Below are positions 53,319 through 61,778 of a stretch of DNA of 64,000 nucleotides, one piece after another (within the stretch, counting starts at the first letter, position 1; every line of letters starts with the position of its first letter). A program made the position numbers and the translations under genes. The stretch is from Nonomuraea harbinensis (GTDB lineage: Bacteria > Actinomycetota > Actinomycetes > Streptosporangiales > Streptosporangiaceae). The notes under the pieces are model-generated. The model was not told the origin of the DNA and searched no databases. It was given only the letters and a program-made list of their open reading frames with translations. The DNA is taken from assembly GCF_019396385.1 (NCBI RefSeq), contig NZ_JAHKRN010000009.1, forward strand, positions 178,933 through 242,932. The letters run 5' to 3'.

Positions 53319-53332
53319 TGTTAGCGCTAACA
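53319..53332. promoter_or_regulatory. Perfect 14-bp palindrome upstream of the GH43 gene, LacI-type operator
   Basis: TGTTAGCGCTAACA, with the central CG step typical of LacI-family sites, 40 bp upstream of the GH43 start. It differs from the 20-bp repeat found at the other two promoters of this locus, so a second LacI-type regulator outside the window may act here. Confidence 0.7.
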
Positions 53333-53447
53333 TCACGGTTCGCCTCGGAAGGCAGGTGCGTTCTTGGTTCACCCGAGTGTTCGCGGCACCGCAGAAACCG
53401 TCAAGACCCAAGTTTCGAGAAGTCATGTTCGAGCAGGTCAGAGCCTA

Positions 53448-53549
53448 GTGAAAGGTTTTCGAAGCCGCCTTCTTTCCAGGGCCGGCCCCTCTGCCGGCGG
53501 AAGCGGCCATGGGGGCTCAACAGCGGCTGGTGGACCGAAAACCTTTCAC
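53448..53549. repeat. 102-bp element bounded by perfect 14-bp inverted repeats
   Basis: GTGAAAGGTTTTCG at 53448-53461 is exactly complementary to CGAAAACCTTTCAC at 53536-53549, with an additional inner GCCGC/GCGGC pairing. It lies just 6 bases past the metalloprotease stop. It may be a long terminator hairpin, a small non-autonomous mobile element, or (because the arms carry AGGTTTTC/GAAAACCT) a pair of weak regulator half-sites. No target duplication was seen. Confidence 0.75.
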
Positions 53550-53554
53550 CGCGT

Positions 53555-55483
53555 TCAGGAGAAGGCCTTCACTTCCAGCAGCCCGACCGACGCCGGGCCG
53601 CTCTGCAGCGCGACCCTGAGCCTGGTCGTGCTGACAGGGTCGAACGTGACCCGGTTGTAGGCGTTCGGCGCCACCGGGTAGGTGCCGGGGATGTCGGCGT
53701 AGCCGCTGCCCGTCCAGCGCTGGAGCTTCCAGGAGGCCGGCAGCCGCACGCCCCCGCCGTCGTCGAAGAAGTAGACCTCGGCGGAGCGGATCGTCTGGTT
53801 GCCGGGCCAGGTCAGCTCGGCCCACTGGGCGCCGGTCTGCGGCCAGGTGCCCCAGCGCGGGTTGGCGGTGTCGTTCGAGCGCGGCGGGTCGATCCCGTCG
53901 TTGATCGCCGCCACGCTCTCCCAGGGCGAGGTGTACGAGGCCGTCGGCGTGGCGGTCCCGGCCAGGTTCGCCGCGCCGCCGCCCACGGTGATCGTGAACG
54001 TCCTGGTCACCGGTGTGCTGAGCCGGTCGTAGTCGCGGAGCCTGACGGTGAACGTGGACGTGCCGGCCGTGGTGGGGGTGCCGGTGATGGCGCCGGTGAA
54101 CCGGTCCAGGCTCAGTCCGGCCGGCAGCGTGCCGCCGTCGATCTGCCAGTCGTAGAACGGCACGCCGCCCTTGGCGGTCAGCCGCTGCTGGTAGGCCGCG
54201 CCCGGGGTGGCCTGGGGGAGCGAGGTGGTGACGATGGACGGCGGCAGGAACGGGGTGAGCTCGCGGTTGAGCCGCCAGCCCGCGTTCTCGGCCACCAGCA
54301 GCGCGAGCTTCGTCAGCATCCACCTGCGGGTGGGGAACAGATGGGTCCAGCCGCCGCTCTGGCCGCTGAGCCGGTCCCAGTACCGCTGCTCGCCGGGGAT
54401 GTGGTAGCTCGAATCGAGCGGCACGGGGTAGCCCTGGTAGGCGGAGACGTCCGGGTCGTTCCCGCCGCCCTGGACGTAGGCGCGCATGCCCGCCCAGTCG
54501 CTGTGGAAGGCGACGGCGTGACCGTACTCGTGCATGACCAGGCCGTGCACGTCGAGCACGTCGCCCTGGATCTCCGTCCGGTACCAGTCCTCGTCGGCGA
54601 GCGAGGTGAACAGCCGCTTCCCCGCCTCGTCGTACTCGAAGATCATCGACGTGGAGCGGTGGAGCGGGCCCGGCAGCTGCTGCCCGTTCCTGGCGCTGTA
54701 GCGGCCGTTGGCCGCCGGGTAGCCGGTCGAGTACGGGGTCTGGATGCCTCTGAAGAACACGTACATGCCGTTGTAGGCGGTCTGGTTGGTGACCGTGATC
54801 GTGTTCTGCCAGTCGTCGCCCGGCAGGTGGTTGGTCTCCGCGCCGGCGGCCACGGTGTCGAACGGCGCCATGTCGAAGAACCGGAACCAGTCCTTGACCG
54901 CTTCCTCCGACGCCGTCCTGAACGCGGGGTCCGAGAAGTAGCCGGTGATCGTGTCGAACCGGTAGTCGAACGTGACCGGCAGCGTCGGCTCCAGCGGCGT
55001 CTTCTCGTCCTGCTGCACCCGGATCGGCATCGACTGCTGGGACGTCGCGCCGCCCGCCTCCCTGACGGACAGCCGCAGCGTGTGGGTCTCGTCCTGGCCG
55101 GGGCCGCGCCTGGAGTGGATCGCGAGCTTGAACGTCTTCCGCTCGGCCGCGCTGGCGAAGGTGAGCGTCTTGGTGGCGCCGGTCGCGGTGAGCTGACTCG
55201 GCAGGTCCATCATCAGCCGGGACGTGCCCTCGGCCTTCAGGTCCACGGTGACGGGGTAGCGGGCGTCGGCGGGGGGCTTGACGGTGAGCTCGACGTACGG
55301 GTTGGCCAGGTAGCCCTGCCAGTCGACCAGCTGGACGCCGTGGCCGTTGACGGTCCTGCCGAACAGGTCGATGACCTCGGCGGGGGAGGCGGCATGCGCG
55401 GGTGTCGTCACACCGCCGGTGAGTAAGGAGCTGAGCAACAGCGCCGCCACGGCCGAACGCGTGCGGCGGGATCCACGGTCCAT
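53555..55483 (-). CDS. Secreted HEXXH metalloprotease with Ig-like and discoidin modules
   Basis: 642 aa. Signal peptide ends TPAHAASP. Residues ~40-160 form a beta-rich domain. The peptidase domain carries the zinc motif HEYGH at 318-322 (GLVMHEYGHAVAFHSDW), with a further His at 327. A putative Ig domain follows (LPQATPGAAYQQRLTAKGG, TGTPTTAGTSTFTVRLRDYD), then an F5/8C module (ASYTSPWESVAAINDG, EVYFFDDGGGVRLPASWKL) ending SVGLLEVKAFS. A 20-bp inverted repeat shared with the GH127 operon is 18 bp upstream of the start. Role in protein or glycoprotein breakdown is inferred. Confidence 0.85.
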   Translation of the reverse strand: MDRGSRRTRSAVAALLLSSLLTGGVTTPAHAASPAEVIDLFGRTVNGHGVQLVDWQGYLANPYVELTVKPPADARYPVTVDLKAEGTSRLMMDLPSQLTATGATKTLTFASAAERKTFKLAIHSRRGPGQDETHTLRLSVREAGGATSQQSMPIRVQQDEKTPLEPTLPVTFDYRFDTITGYFSDPAFRTASEEAVKDWFRFFDMAPFDTVAAGAETNHLPGDDWQNTITVTNQTAYNGMYVFFRGIQTPYSTGYPAANGRYSARNGQQLPGPLHRSTSMIFEYDEAGKRLFTSLADEDWYRTEIQGDVLDVHGLVMHEYGHAVAFHSDWAGMRAYVQGGGNDPDVSAYQGYPVPLDSSYHIPGEQRYWDRLSGQSGGWTHLFPTRRWMLTKLALLVAENAGWRLNRELTPFLPPSIVTTSLPQATPGAAYQQRLTAKGGVPFYDWQIDGGTLPAGLSLDRFTGAITGTPTTAGTSTFTVRLRDYDRLSTPVTRTFTITVGGGAANLAGTATPTASYTSPWESVAAINDGIDPPRSNDTANPRWGTWPQTGAQWAELTWPGNQTIRSAEVYFFDDGGGVRLPASWKLQRWTGSGYADIPGTYPVAPNAYNRVTFDPVSTTRLRVALQSGPASVGLLEVKAFS

Positions 55484-55500
55484 ACTGGACTCCTCGTGAG

Positions 55501-55520
55501 TTGGGAATAGGTTTTCCCAA
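55501..55520. promoter_or_regulatory. Candidate LacI operator upstream of the metalloprotease gene
   Basis: TTGGGAATAGGTTTTCCCAA, inverted repeat TTGGGAA-N6-TTCCCAA, 18 bp before the protease start codon. Its reverse complement matches the site at 56663-56682 at 18 of 20 positions. Confidence 0.72.
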
Positions 55521-55557
55521 CCGGGACCGTAAGATGTCCCACAGCGCCCGTCAACCG

Positions 55558-56583
55558 TCAGCCCGTCCGCCGGGTCGACTCGCGGATCACCAGGCTCGCC
55601 GGGACGACCGTCACCCCGCCCGCCGCCGGGCGCCCGTCGATCGCGTCCATGATGTGCCGGGCGGCCAGCCGGCCGATCTCGCCCAGGTTCATGTCGACCG
55701 TGGTCAGCGGCGGGCGGCAGCCCAGCGCCATCGGCTCCCAGTTGTCGAACCCCACGAGCGCCACGTCGTCGGGCACCCGCCGGCCCCGCTCGCGCAGCGT
55801 CTCGGCCACGCCCCTGGCGATCTGGTCACTGCCGCAGAAGACGGCGTCGACGTCGGGCGCGGCGTGCAGCAGCACGTCGGCGGCCTGCCTGCCCCACTCC
55901 TCGCTCCACTGCCCGAACAGCACCTCCCCGGCCGGCCGCAGCCCGGCCTCGGCCAGCGCGGCGGTGAGCCCCTGGGCGCGCCGCCGCGCCGCCTGGAACC
56001 GACGTGGCCCGGTGATGTGGCCGACGCGGGTGCGGCCGGTGGCCAGCAGGTGGCGCGCGGCCAGCGCGGCGCCGCCCTCGTCGTCGGGGACGAGCGACAC
56101 GTCGCCCTCGTCGGTGGACTGCGTCATCGCGTAGACGACGGGGACGGGCAGCCGCCCGATGCCGGGCCTCGGCTCGGTGCGCCGGCCGGTGACGATGATC
56201 GCCTCGACCCGCCTGGCCAGCAGTCGCTCGACGTAGTGTCGCTCCCTGATGGGGTCGTCGCGGGTGTCGCACATGAACACCGAGATCTGGCCCGCGTCCA
56301 GCGCGTCCTCGGCGCCGAGCATCACCGGGATGCTGAAGCGCCCGAAGCTGTCGCCGGTGACCAGGCCGACCGTGTAGGTGCGCCCGGCCAGCAGGCCCTG
56401 GGCCAGCGGGTTGGGGCGGAAGCTGAGCCGCCGGGCGGCGGTGAGGACCCGGTCGCGGGTCTCGGCGCGCATGCGGCCGCGGCCGTTGAGCGCCTTGGAC
56501 GCGGTGCCGATCGACACCTGCGCGGCCGCGGCGACGTCTCTGATCGTGACGGTCTTCGCCGTCCGCTCGGATGGACTGGCCAA
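55558..56583 (-). CDS. LacI-family transcriptional regulator
   Basis: 341 aa from TTG 56583 with GGGGGAG upstream. N-terminal LacI HTH with hinge (TVTIRDVAAAAQVSIGTASK, NGRGRMRAETRDRVLTAARR), then a periplasmic-binding-like sensor domain (YTVGLVTGDSFGRFSIPVML, DAVFCGSDQIARGVAETLRE). Divergent from the GH127/ABC operon and 74 bp downstream of the protease start on the same strand. Predicted to repress both flanking units through the shared 20-bp inverted repeat, released by an L-arabinose-type ligand (inference). Confidence 0.94.
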   Translation of the reverse strand: MASPSERTAKTVTIRDVAAAAQVSIGTASKALNGRGRMRAETRDRVLTAARRLSFRPNPLAQGLLAGRTYTVGLVTGDSFGRFSIPVMLGAEDALDAGQISVFMCDTRDDPIRERHYVERLLARRVEAIIVTGRRTEPRPGIGRLPVPVVYAMTQSTDEGDVSLVPDDEGGAALAARHLLATGRTRVGHITGPRRFQAARRRAQGLTAALAEAGLRPAGEVLFGQWSEEWGRQAADVLLHAAPDVDAVFCGSDQIARGVAETLRERGRRVPDDVALVGFDNWEPMALGCRPPLTTVDMNLGEIGRLAARHIMDAIDGRPAAGGVTVVPASLVIRESTRRTG

Positions 56584-56662
56584 CCGACTCCCCCTTCGCG
56601 GTCACACCTTAGCGTGGCCGCCCACCTCTTGACCCGTGGTGTATCACACCTTACCCTCCGGG

Positions 56663-56682
56663 TTGAGAAAACCTATTCCCAC
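56663..56682. promoter_or_regulatory. Candidate LacI operator upstream of the GH127/ABC operon
   Basis: TTGAGAAAACCTATTCCCAC, 28 bp before the GH127 start and about 80 bp from the divergent lacI-type start. It differs at two positions from the perfect-arm copy near 55501, reverse complemented. Confidence 0.7.
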
Positions 56683-56710
56683 CGTTTTCTCTCTCCTGGT
56701 GAGGAGCTCG

Positions 56711-58588
56711 ATGGATCAGATCCCCGGTCCCGCCGTCCCTTCCGCCCGCGCCGTCCTGCGGCCGATCGGCCTTCGCGACGCCCGCGTCACCGGCGGGCCG
56801 CTCGCCCGGTGGCAGCGGGTGAACCGTGAGACGAGCATCCCGCTCGGCCTGGAGCGGATGGAACGATCGGGCGCGCTGCCCAACCTCCGCCGCGCGGCGG
56901 GGGAGCGCGACGGCCAGTTCCAGGGATACCGGTTCCAGGACTCCGACCTCTACAAGCAGCTGGAGGCCGTCGCCTGGGAGCACGCCCGCGCTCCCGACCC
57001 CCGGTACACGGCGTTCATCGAGCGGGCCGCGGCCGTGCTGGCCGCCGCGCAGCGGCCCGACGGCTACCTCAACTCCCACTACCAGGTCGTCAAGCCCGAG
57101 AAGATCTATGCCGAGCTGGAGTACAGCCACGAGATGTACTGCGCAGGCCACCTGCTCCAGGCGGCGGTGGCGGCCAGCCGCGCGGGCGCCGGGGACACGC
57201 TGCTCCCGGTCGCCCGCCGCCTGGCCGACCACCTCGTCCAGGTGTTCCTCACCGGTGGGAACGACGGCATCGACGGCCACGCCGAGGTCGAGACCGCGCT
57301 GGTCGAGCTGCACCGGCTGACCGGCGATCCCGCCTACCTCGACCTGGCGGCCAAGCTGGTCGACAACCGCGGCAAGGGACTGATCCGCGACAGCGGCATG
57401 GGCCCGCTCTATGCCCAGGACCATCTGCCGGTACGGGAGGCGGACACGCCGGTCGGGCACGCCGTACGCCAGCTCTACCTGGAGGCCGGCGTCGTCGACC
57501 TCTACCTGGAGACGGGCGACGAGTCGCTGCTGGAGTGCTCGGTGCGCCGGTGGGAGGACATGGTCGCCACCAAGACCTACGTCACCGGCGGCAACGGCTC
57601 GCGGCACGACGGCGAGGCGTTCGGCGAGCGCTACGAACTGCCGCCCGACCGCGCCTACAGCGAGAGCTGCGCGGCCGTCGCGAGCATCCACTGGAACTGG
57701 CGGCTGCTGCTGGCCACCGGCCACGGCCGCTACGCCGACCTGCTCGAACGGGTGCTGTTCAACGCCTTCGCGGCGAGCACCTCGGCCGACGGCCGGCGGT
57801 TCTGCTACGTCAACCCCCTGCAGCGCAGGAACGACCTGGTCGAGGACGCCTACCTCGGGCGGCGCAGGGAGTGGTTCGCGTGCGCCTGCTGCCCGCCGAA
57901 CATCATGCGGCTGGTGGCCTCGCTCGGCGGCTACCTCGCCACGCGGAGCGAGGCCGGGCTGCAACTCCACCAGTACGCCGAGGGCGTCGTGAGCGGAGGC
58001 GGCGGACGGGTGCGGGTGGACACCGACTACCCGTGGGACGGCCTGGTCCGCGTGACGGTCGAGGAGGCGCCGGCGGGGGAGTGGGAGCTGGCGCTCCGGA
58101 TCCCTTCCTGGAGCGAGACCACGTACGTCGACAACCACCTCGCCCAGCCCGACGAAGACGGATATTTCAGGATTCGTCGCTCGGGTTGGCGGGCTGGCGA
58201 CACCGTTGAGCTGAACCTCGATCTGACCCCCAGGCTCCTGCGCCCGCACCACCGCGTCGACGCCGTCAGGGGCAGCGCCGCGCTGCAGCGCGGCCCTCTC
58301 GTCTACTGCTTCGAGCAGGCCGACCAGTCCGGCCGCGTCGAGGTGGACGACCTGGCCATCGCCCGTGACGCCGTGCCCCGCCCGGTCCCCAGGGACGACC
58401 TGCCGGGCGTCGGCCGCACGGTCCTGCTCGACGTCGACGCGGTCGTGGTGCACGAGCCGCGCGACGGTCTCCCGTACACCAGCAAGCCCCTCGCGACCAG
58501 CACCCGCGTGACCGCGACGGCCGTCCCCTACTTCCAGTGGGACAACCGCGACGGTGGCGCGATGCGGGTCTGGATCCCCCTCGCGTAA
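56711..58588 (+). CDS. GH127 beta-L-arabinofuranosidase
   Basis: 625 aa from ATG 56711 with GAGGAG upstream; no signal peptide, so it works in the cytoplasm on imported oligosaccharides. GH127 hallmarks align at constant offsets with B. longum HypBA1: Glu-302 (GEAF), Glu-318 and Cys-320 (YSESC), and Cys-391, Cys-393, Cys-394 (FACACCPPN), the zinc/thiolate site where the middle Cys is the nucleophile in HypBA1. It removes terminal beta-L-arabinofuranose. First gene of the operon with the ABC importer, 11 bp before the binding-protein gene. Confidence 0.95.
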   Translation: MDQIPGPAVPSARAVLRPIGLRDARVTGGPLARWQRVNRETSIPLGLERMERSGALPNLRRAAGERDGQFQGYRFQDSDLYKQLEAVAWEHARAPDPRYTAFIERAAAVLAAAQRPDGYLNSHYQVVKPEKIYAELEYSHEMYCAGHLLQAAVAASRAGAGDTLLPVARRLADHLVQVFLTGGNDGIDGHAEVETALVELHRLTGDPAYLDLAAKLVDNRGKGLIRDSGMGPLYAQDHLPVREADTPVGHAVRQLYLEAGVVDLYLETGDESLLECSVRRWEDMVATKTYVTGGNGSRHDGEAFGERYELPPDRAYSESCAAVASIHWNWRLLLATGHGRYADLLERVLFNAFAASTSADGRRFCYVNPLQRRNDLVEDAYLGRRREWFACACCPPNIMRLVASLGGYLATRSEAGLQLHQYAEGVVSGGGGRVRVDTDYPWDGLVRVTVEEAPAGEWELALRIPSWSETTYVDNHLAQPDEDGYFRIRRSGWRAGDTVELNLDLTPRLLRPHHRVDAVRGSAALQRGPLVYCFEQADQSGRVEVDDLAIARDAVPRPVPRDDLPGVGRTVLLDVDAVVVHEPRDGLPYTSKPLATSTRVTATAVPYFQWDNRDGGAMRVWIPLA

Positions 58589-58599
58589 GGAACACGCCG

Positions 58600-59961
58600 A
58601 TGAGAAGACGCGACCTGTTGAAGCTCGGCGGCCTCGCCGCTCTCGGGGCCACGGCCGCGGCCTGCGGCGGTGACCAGGAGCGGCCCGGCAGGACACAGTT
58701 GCAGTTCATGTTCTGGGGTTCGACGTTCGAGAAGAAGGCCGTCGAGAACATGCTCAAGCAGTACGAGCAGAAGAACCCGGGCGTCACGGTCAAACCGCTC
58801 TACACCCCCGACGAGTACGACGTGAAGCTCAACACCCTGGTGGCGGGCGACCGCCTGCCGGACGCCGGCTACGTCCCGATGGCGATGTCGTTCCGGCTCG
58901 GCGAGCAGGGCAAGCTGGTCAACCTGTTCCCGTACCTGAAGAAGTATCCGCAGCTGGCCGGCTACCTCCCCGACGCCTACCTGTGGAGCGGCGAAGACAA
59001 CCTGCACGGTCTCGCCACCGCGAACGAGTCCATGTTGCTGTGGTTCAGCAGGTCCGCCGTGGCCGCGGCCGGCGTCACCCCGCCGGCCGCCGCCGCCTCG
59101 GCCTGGACGTGGGACCAGCTCGTCGAGAACGCCTACAAGCTCACCGTCGACCAGAACGGCAGGCACCCGGACGAGTCCGGCTTCGACCCCGGGCAGGTCA
59201 GGCAGTTCGGCGTCTCCAGCAGCATCACCTACGGCGCGGCCTGGTACGGCTACCTGCGCTCCAACGGCGGCGACATCGCCGACGAGACCGGCAGGGCCTG
59301 CCGGCTGGACACGCCCGAGGCGATCGAGGTGTTCCAGAACCTGCAGGACCTCATCTACGAGCACCGCGTCGCGCCCGGCCCCGGCCAACTCGCCGCCACC
59401 GGCGACGACGTGCCCGGCACCAACATCCTGCTCAAGACCAAGCGGGTGGCGATGGTCGTGGACGGCCACTGGAGCCTGCTCGACATGAACGAGAGCGGCG
59501 TCGACTACGGCATCGGCGTGCTGCCGAAGTACGCCGAGCCGTACACCGCCACCCAGGTCGCCGGGGCGTCGGCGGTGTTCGCCGGCACCGCGCACGAGCA
59601 GGAGGCGGTCGAGCTGTTCGCCTTCCACAACGACCCCCGCTACGTCGACCTGTACGCGCGGGGCCTGTGGATGCCGCAGGAGAAGAAGTACTACGAGGAC
59701 CAGGCGGCGATCGACGCCTGGACCAGGAACGACCAGCACCCGCCGGAGTTCCGCACCGCCGTCGTCGACTACACCCGGGAGCACGGCGTGCCCGACTTCC
59801 GCAACCGGCTCAGGAACCTGTCGGCCATCGCCGGCGACGTGCTCACCCCCGCCCTGCAGGAGATCGAGACCGGCAAGCGGCCGGCCGGCGAGATCCTCAA
59901 GGCCGCCACCCCCAAGATCACCGGCATGCTGCAGGGCTGGCACCACACCCAGGAGGTGTGA
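58600..59961 (+). CDS. Sugar-binding lipoprotein of ABC importer (Tat-type signal)
   Basis: 453 aa from ATG 58600. N-terminus MRRRDLLKLGGLAALGATAA has a twin-arginine motif followed by a lipobox (TAAAC), so the mature protein should be lipidated at Cys. Family 1 carbohydrate-binding fold (LQFMFWGSTFEKKAVENMLK, VVDGHWSLLDMNESGVDYGI). It presents an oligosaccharide, presumably arabinose-containing, to the two downstream permeases. Its TGA overlaps the next ATG by one base. Confidence 0.94.
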   Translation: MRRRDLLKLGGLAALGATAAACGGDQERPGRTQLQFMFWGSTFEKKAVENMLKQYEQKNPGVTVKPLYTPDEYDVKLNTLVAGDRLPDAGYVPMAMSFRLGEQGKLVNLFPYLKKYPQLAGYLPDAYLWSGEDNLHGLATANESMLLWFSRSAVAAAGVTPPAAAASAWTWDQLVENAYKLTVDQNGRHPDESGFDPGQVRQFGVSSSITYGAAWYGYLRSNGGDIADETGRACRLDTPEAIEVFQNLQDLIYEHRVAPGPGQLAATGDDVPGTNILLKTKRVAMVVDGHWSLLDMNESGVDYGIGVLPKYAEPYTATQVAGASAVFAGTAHEQEAVELFAFHNDPRYVDLYARGLWMPQEKKYYEDQAAIDAWTRNDQHPPEFRTAVVDYTREHGVPDFRNRLRNLSAIAGDVLTPALQEIETGKRPAGEILKAATPKITGMLQGWHHTQEV

Positions 59962-60842
59962 TGCGCCGCCTTGAGACGCGCTGGGGCATCCTCATGGCGC
60001 TGCCCGCCATCCTCGGATTCCTGATCTTCACGATCGGCCCGATGGCGGCCTCGGCGTTCTTCAGCCTCACCGACTGGCGGATCGGCGCCGCCCCGGTGTA
60101 CGTCGGGCTCGGCAACTACACGGCCATGGCCGGCGACGAGCTGTTCTGGAAGTCGCTGACCACCACCACGTACTACACGCTCGGCTCGGTCCCGCTGGTG
60201 CTCATCGTCAGCTTCGCCGTGGCCGTGCTGCTCAACCAGCGCGTCCGCGGCCTGTCGGTGTGGCGGACGATCTTCTACCTCCCGACGCTGGTGCCCGCGA
60301 TCGCCAACGTCGTGCTCTGGATCTGGATCTTCAACCCGGACTTCGGGCTGCTCAACTCCCTGCTCCGGCAGGGCGGGCTGCCCACCTCCCAGTGGATCTA
60401 CGCCGAGTCCACCGCGGTGCCGTCGCTGATCATCATGAGCACCTGGGCCTTCGGCAACACCATGGTGATCTTCCTGGCCGGGTTGCAGGGCGTGCCGCGG
60501 CACCTGTACGAGGCCGTCTCGATCGACGGCGGCGGGCCGTTGCGGCGCTTCTGGCACGTGACGCTGCCGATGATGACGCCGACCATCTTCTACAACCTGG
60601 TGGTCGGCGTGGTCGGCACCTTCCAGGTGTTCAACCAGGCGTACGTGATGACCGAGGGCGGACCCAACCACGCCACCCTCTTCTACGTCTACTACCTGTT
60701 CCGCAAGGCGTTCAACGAGAGCGAGATGGGCTACGCCAGCGCGCTCGCCTGGACCCTGTTCATGATCATCATGGTGGTGACGTTCCTCCTGTTCAGGAAC
60801 GCGCGCCGCTGGGTCTACTACGAGATGGCAGGCGCCCGGTGA
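59961..60842 (+). CDS. Sugar ABC importer permease, MalF/LacF-like
   Basis: 293 aa. Six spans and EAA loop HLYEAVSIDGGGPLRRFWHV. Start ATG 59961 shares a base with the preceding stop (TGATG), and its own stop overlaps the next GTG. Part of the GH127 operon. No ATPase gene is present, so a shared MsiK-type ATPase is likely. Confidence 0.95.
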   Translation: MRRLETRWGILMALPAILGFLIFTIGPMAASAFFSLTDWRIGAAPVYVGLGNYTAMAGDELFWKSLTTTTYYTLGSVPLVLIVSFAVAVLLNQRVRGLSVWRTIFYLPTLVPAIANVVLWIWIFNPDFGLLNSLLRQGGLPTSQWIYAESTAVPSLIIMSTWAFGNTMVIFLAGLQGVPRHLYEAVSIDGGGPLRRFWHVTLPMMTPTIFYNLVVGVVGTFQVFNQAYVMTEGGPNHATLFYVYYLFRKAFNESEMGYASALAWTLFMIIMVVTFLLFRNARRWVYYEMAGAR

Positions 60843-61675
60843 CTCGCGGGCCGCGCCGGCTCCTGCTCTACCTGGCACTCCTGGCCGGCGCCGTACCGAC
60901 GCTGCTCCCGTTCGTGTGGCTCGTGCGCAGCGCGCTCATGCGGGACGCCCAGATGTTCGTCGCCCCGCCGGAGTGGATCCCCTCCCCGTTCCAGTGGTCG
61001 AACTTCAGCGAGGCGCTCACCACCCAGCCCTTCGGCCGCTACTTCGTCAACACGCTGGTCATCGCCGTCGTCAGCGTGCTCGGCACGGTGCTGACCTGCT
61101 CGGTGGCCGCCTTCAGCTTCTCCCGGCTGCGCTGGCGTGGCCGCGACGTGGTCTTCGCGCTGCTGCTGACCGGCGTCATGCTGCCGTACGCGGTCACGCT
61201 CATCCCGACGTTCGTGATGTGGCAGCGGCTCGGCGCGCTGGACACGATCGCGCCGCTCACCGTCCCGAGCTGGTTCGCCGGGGCGGGCGGGGGCGTGTTC
61301 AACGTCTTCCTGCTGCGGCAGTTCTTCCTGACGATCCCGTTCGAGCTGGACGAGGCCGCCTACATCGACGGCGCCTCGCCCTGGCGGGTGTTCTGGACCG
61401 TCGTCATGCCGCTGTCCAGGCCCGCCATCATCGTGGTCACCATCTTCGCGTTCATCGGCACCTGGAACGACTTCCTCGGGCCGCTGCTCTACCTGCAGAG
61501 CGAGGAGAACTACACGCTGTCCCTGGGCCTGGCGTCGTTCCAGAGCATCTACCTGACGCAGTGGGGCTACCTCATGGCCGCCTCGGCGGCGGTGATCGCG
61601 CCGATCATCGCGCTGTTCTTCCTCCTGCAGCGGTACTTCATCGAGGGGGTCACGCTGACCGGGATCAAGAACTGA
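60839..61675 (+). CDS. Sugar ABC importer permease, MalG-like
   Basis: 278 aa from GTG 60839 overlapping the previous stop (GTGA). Six spans and EAA loop FELDEAAYIDGASPWRVFWT. Ends with ITGIKN-like RYFIEGVTLTGIKN, typical of this permease family. Last gene of the operon. A 7-bp inverted repeat ACCGGCC/GGCCGGT follows within 60 bp and could act as a terminator or belong to the next promoter. Confidence 0.95.
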   Translation: MTRGPRRLLLYLALLAGAVPTLLPFVWLVRSALMRDAQMFVAPPEWIPSPFQWSNFSEALTTQPFGRYFVNTLVIAVVSVLGTVLTCSVAAFSFSRLRWRGRDVVFALLLTGVMLPYAVTLIPTFVMWQRLGALDTIAPLTVPSWFAGAGGGVFNVFLLRQFFLTIPFELDEAAYIDGASPWRVFWTVVMPLSRPAIIVVTIFAFIGTWNDFLGPLLYLQSEENYTLSLGLASFQSIYLTQWGYLMAASAAVIAPIIALFFLLQRYFIEGVTLTGIKN

Positions 61676-61778
61676 AGGGGGTGGCGCGCCGCGGCCCGTC
61701 ACACCGGCCTGCGACTACTGGCCGGTAGCATACTGGCGTCGGCCAGGCCTCACCGGAAAGATCTCAGGGAGCGACCAC

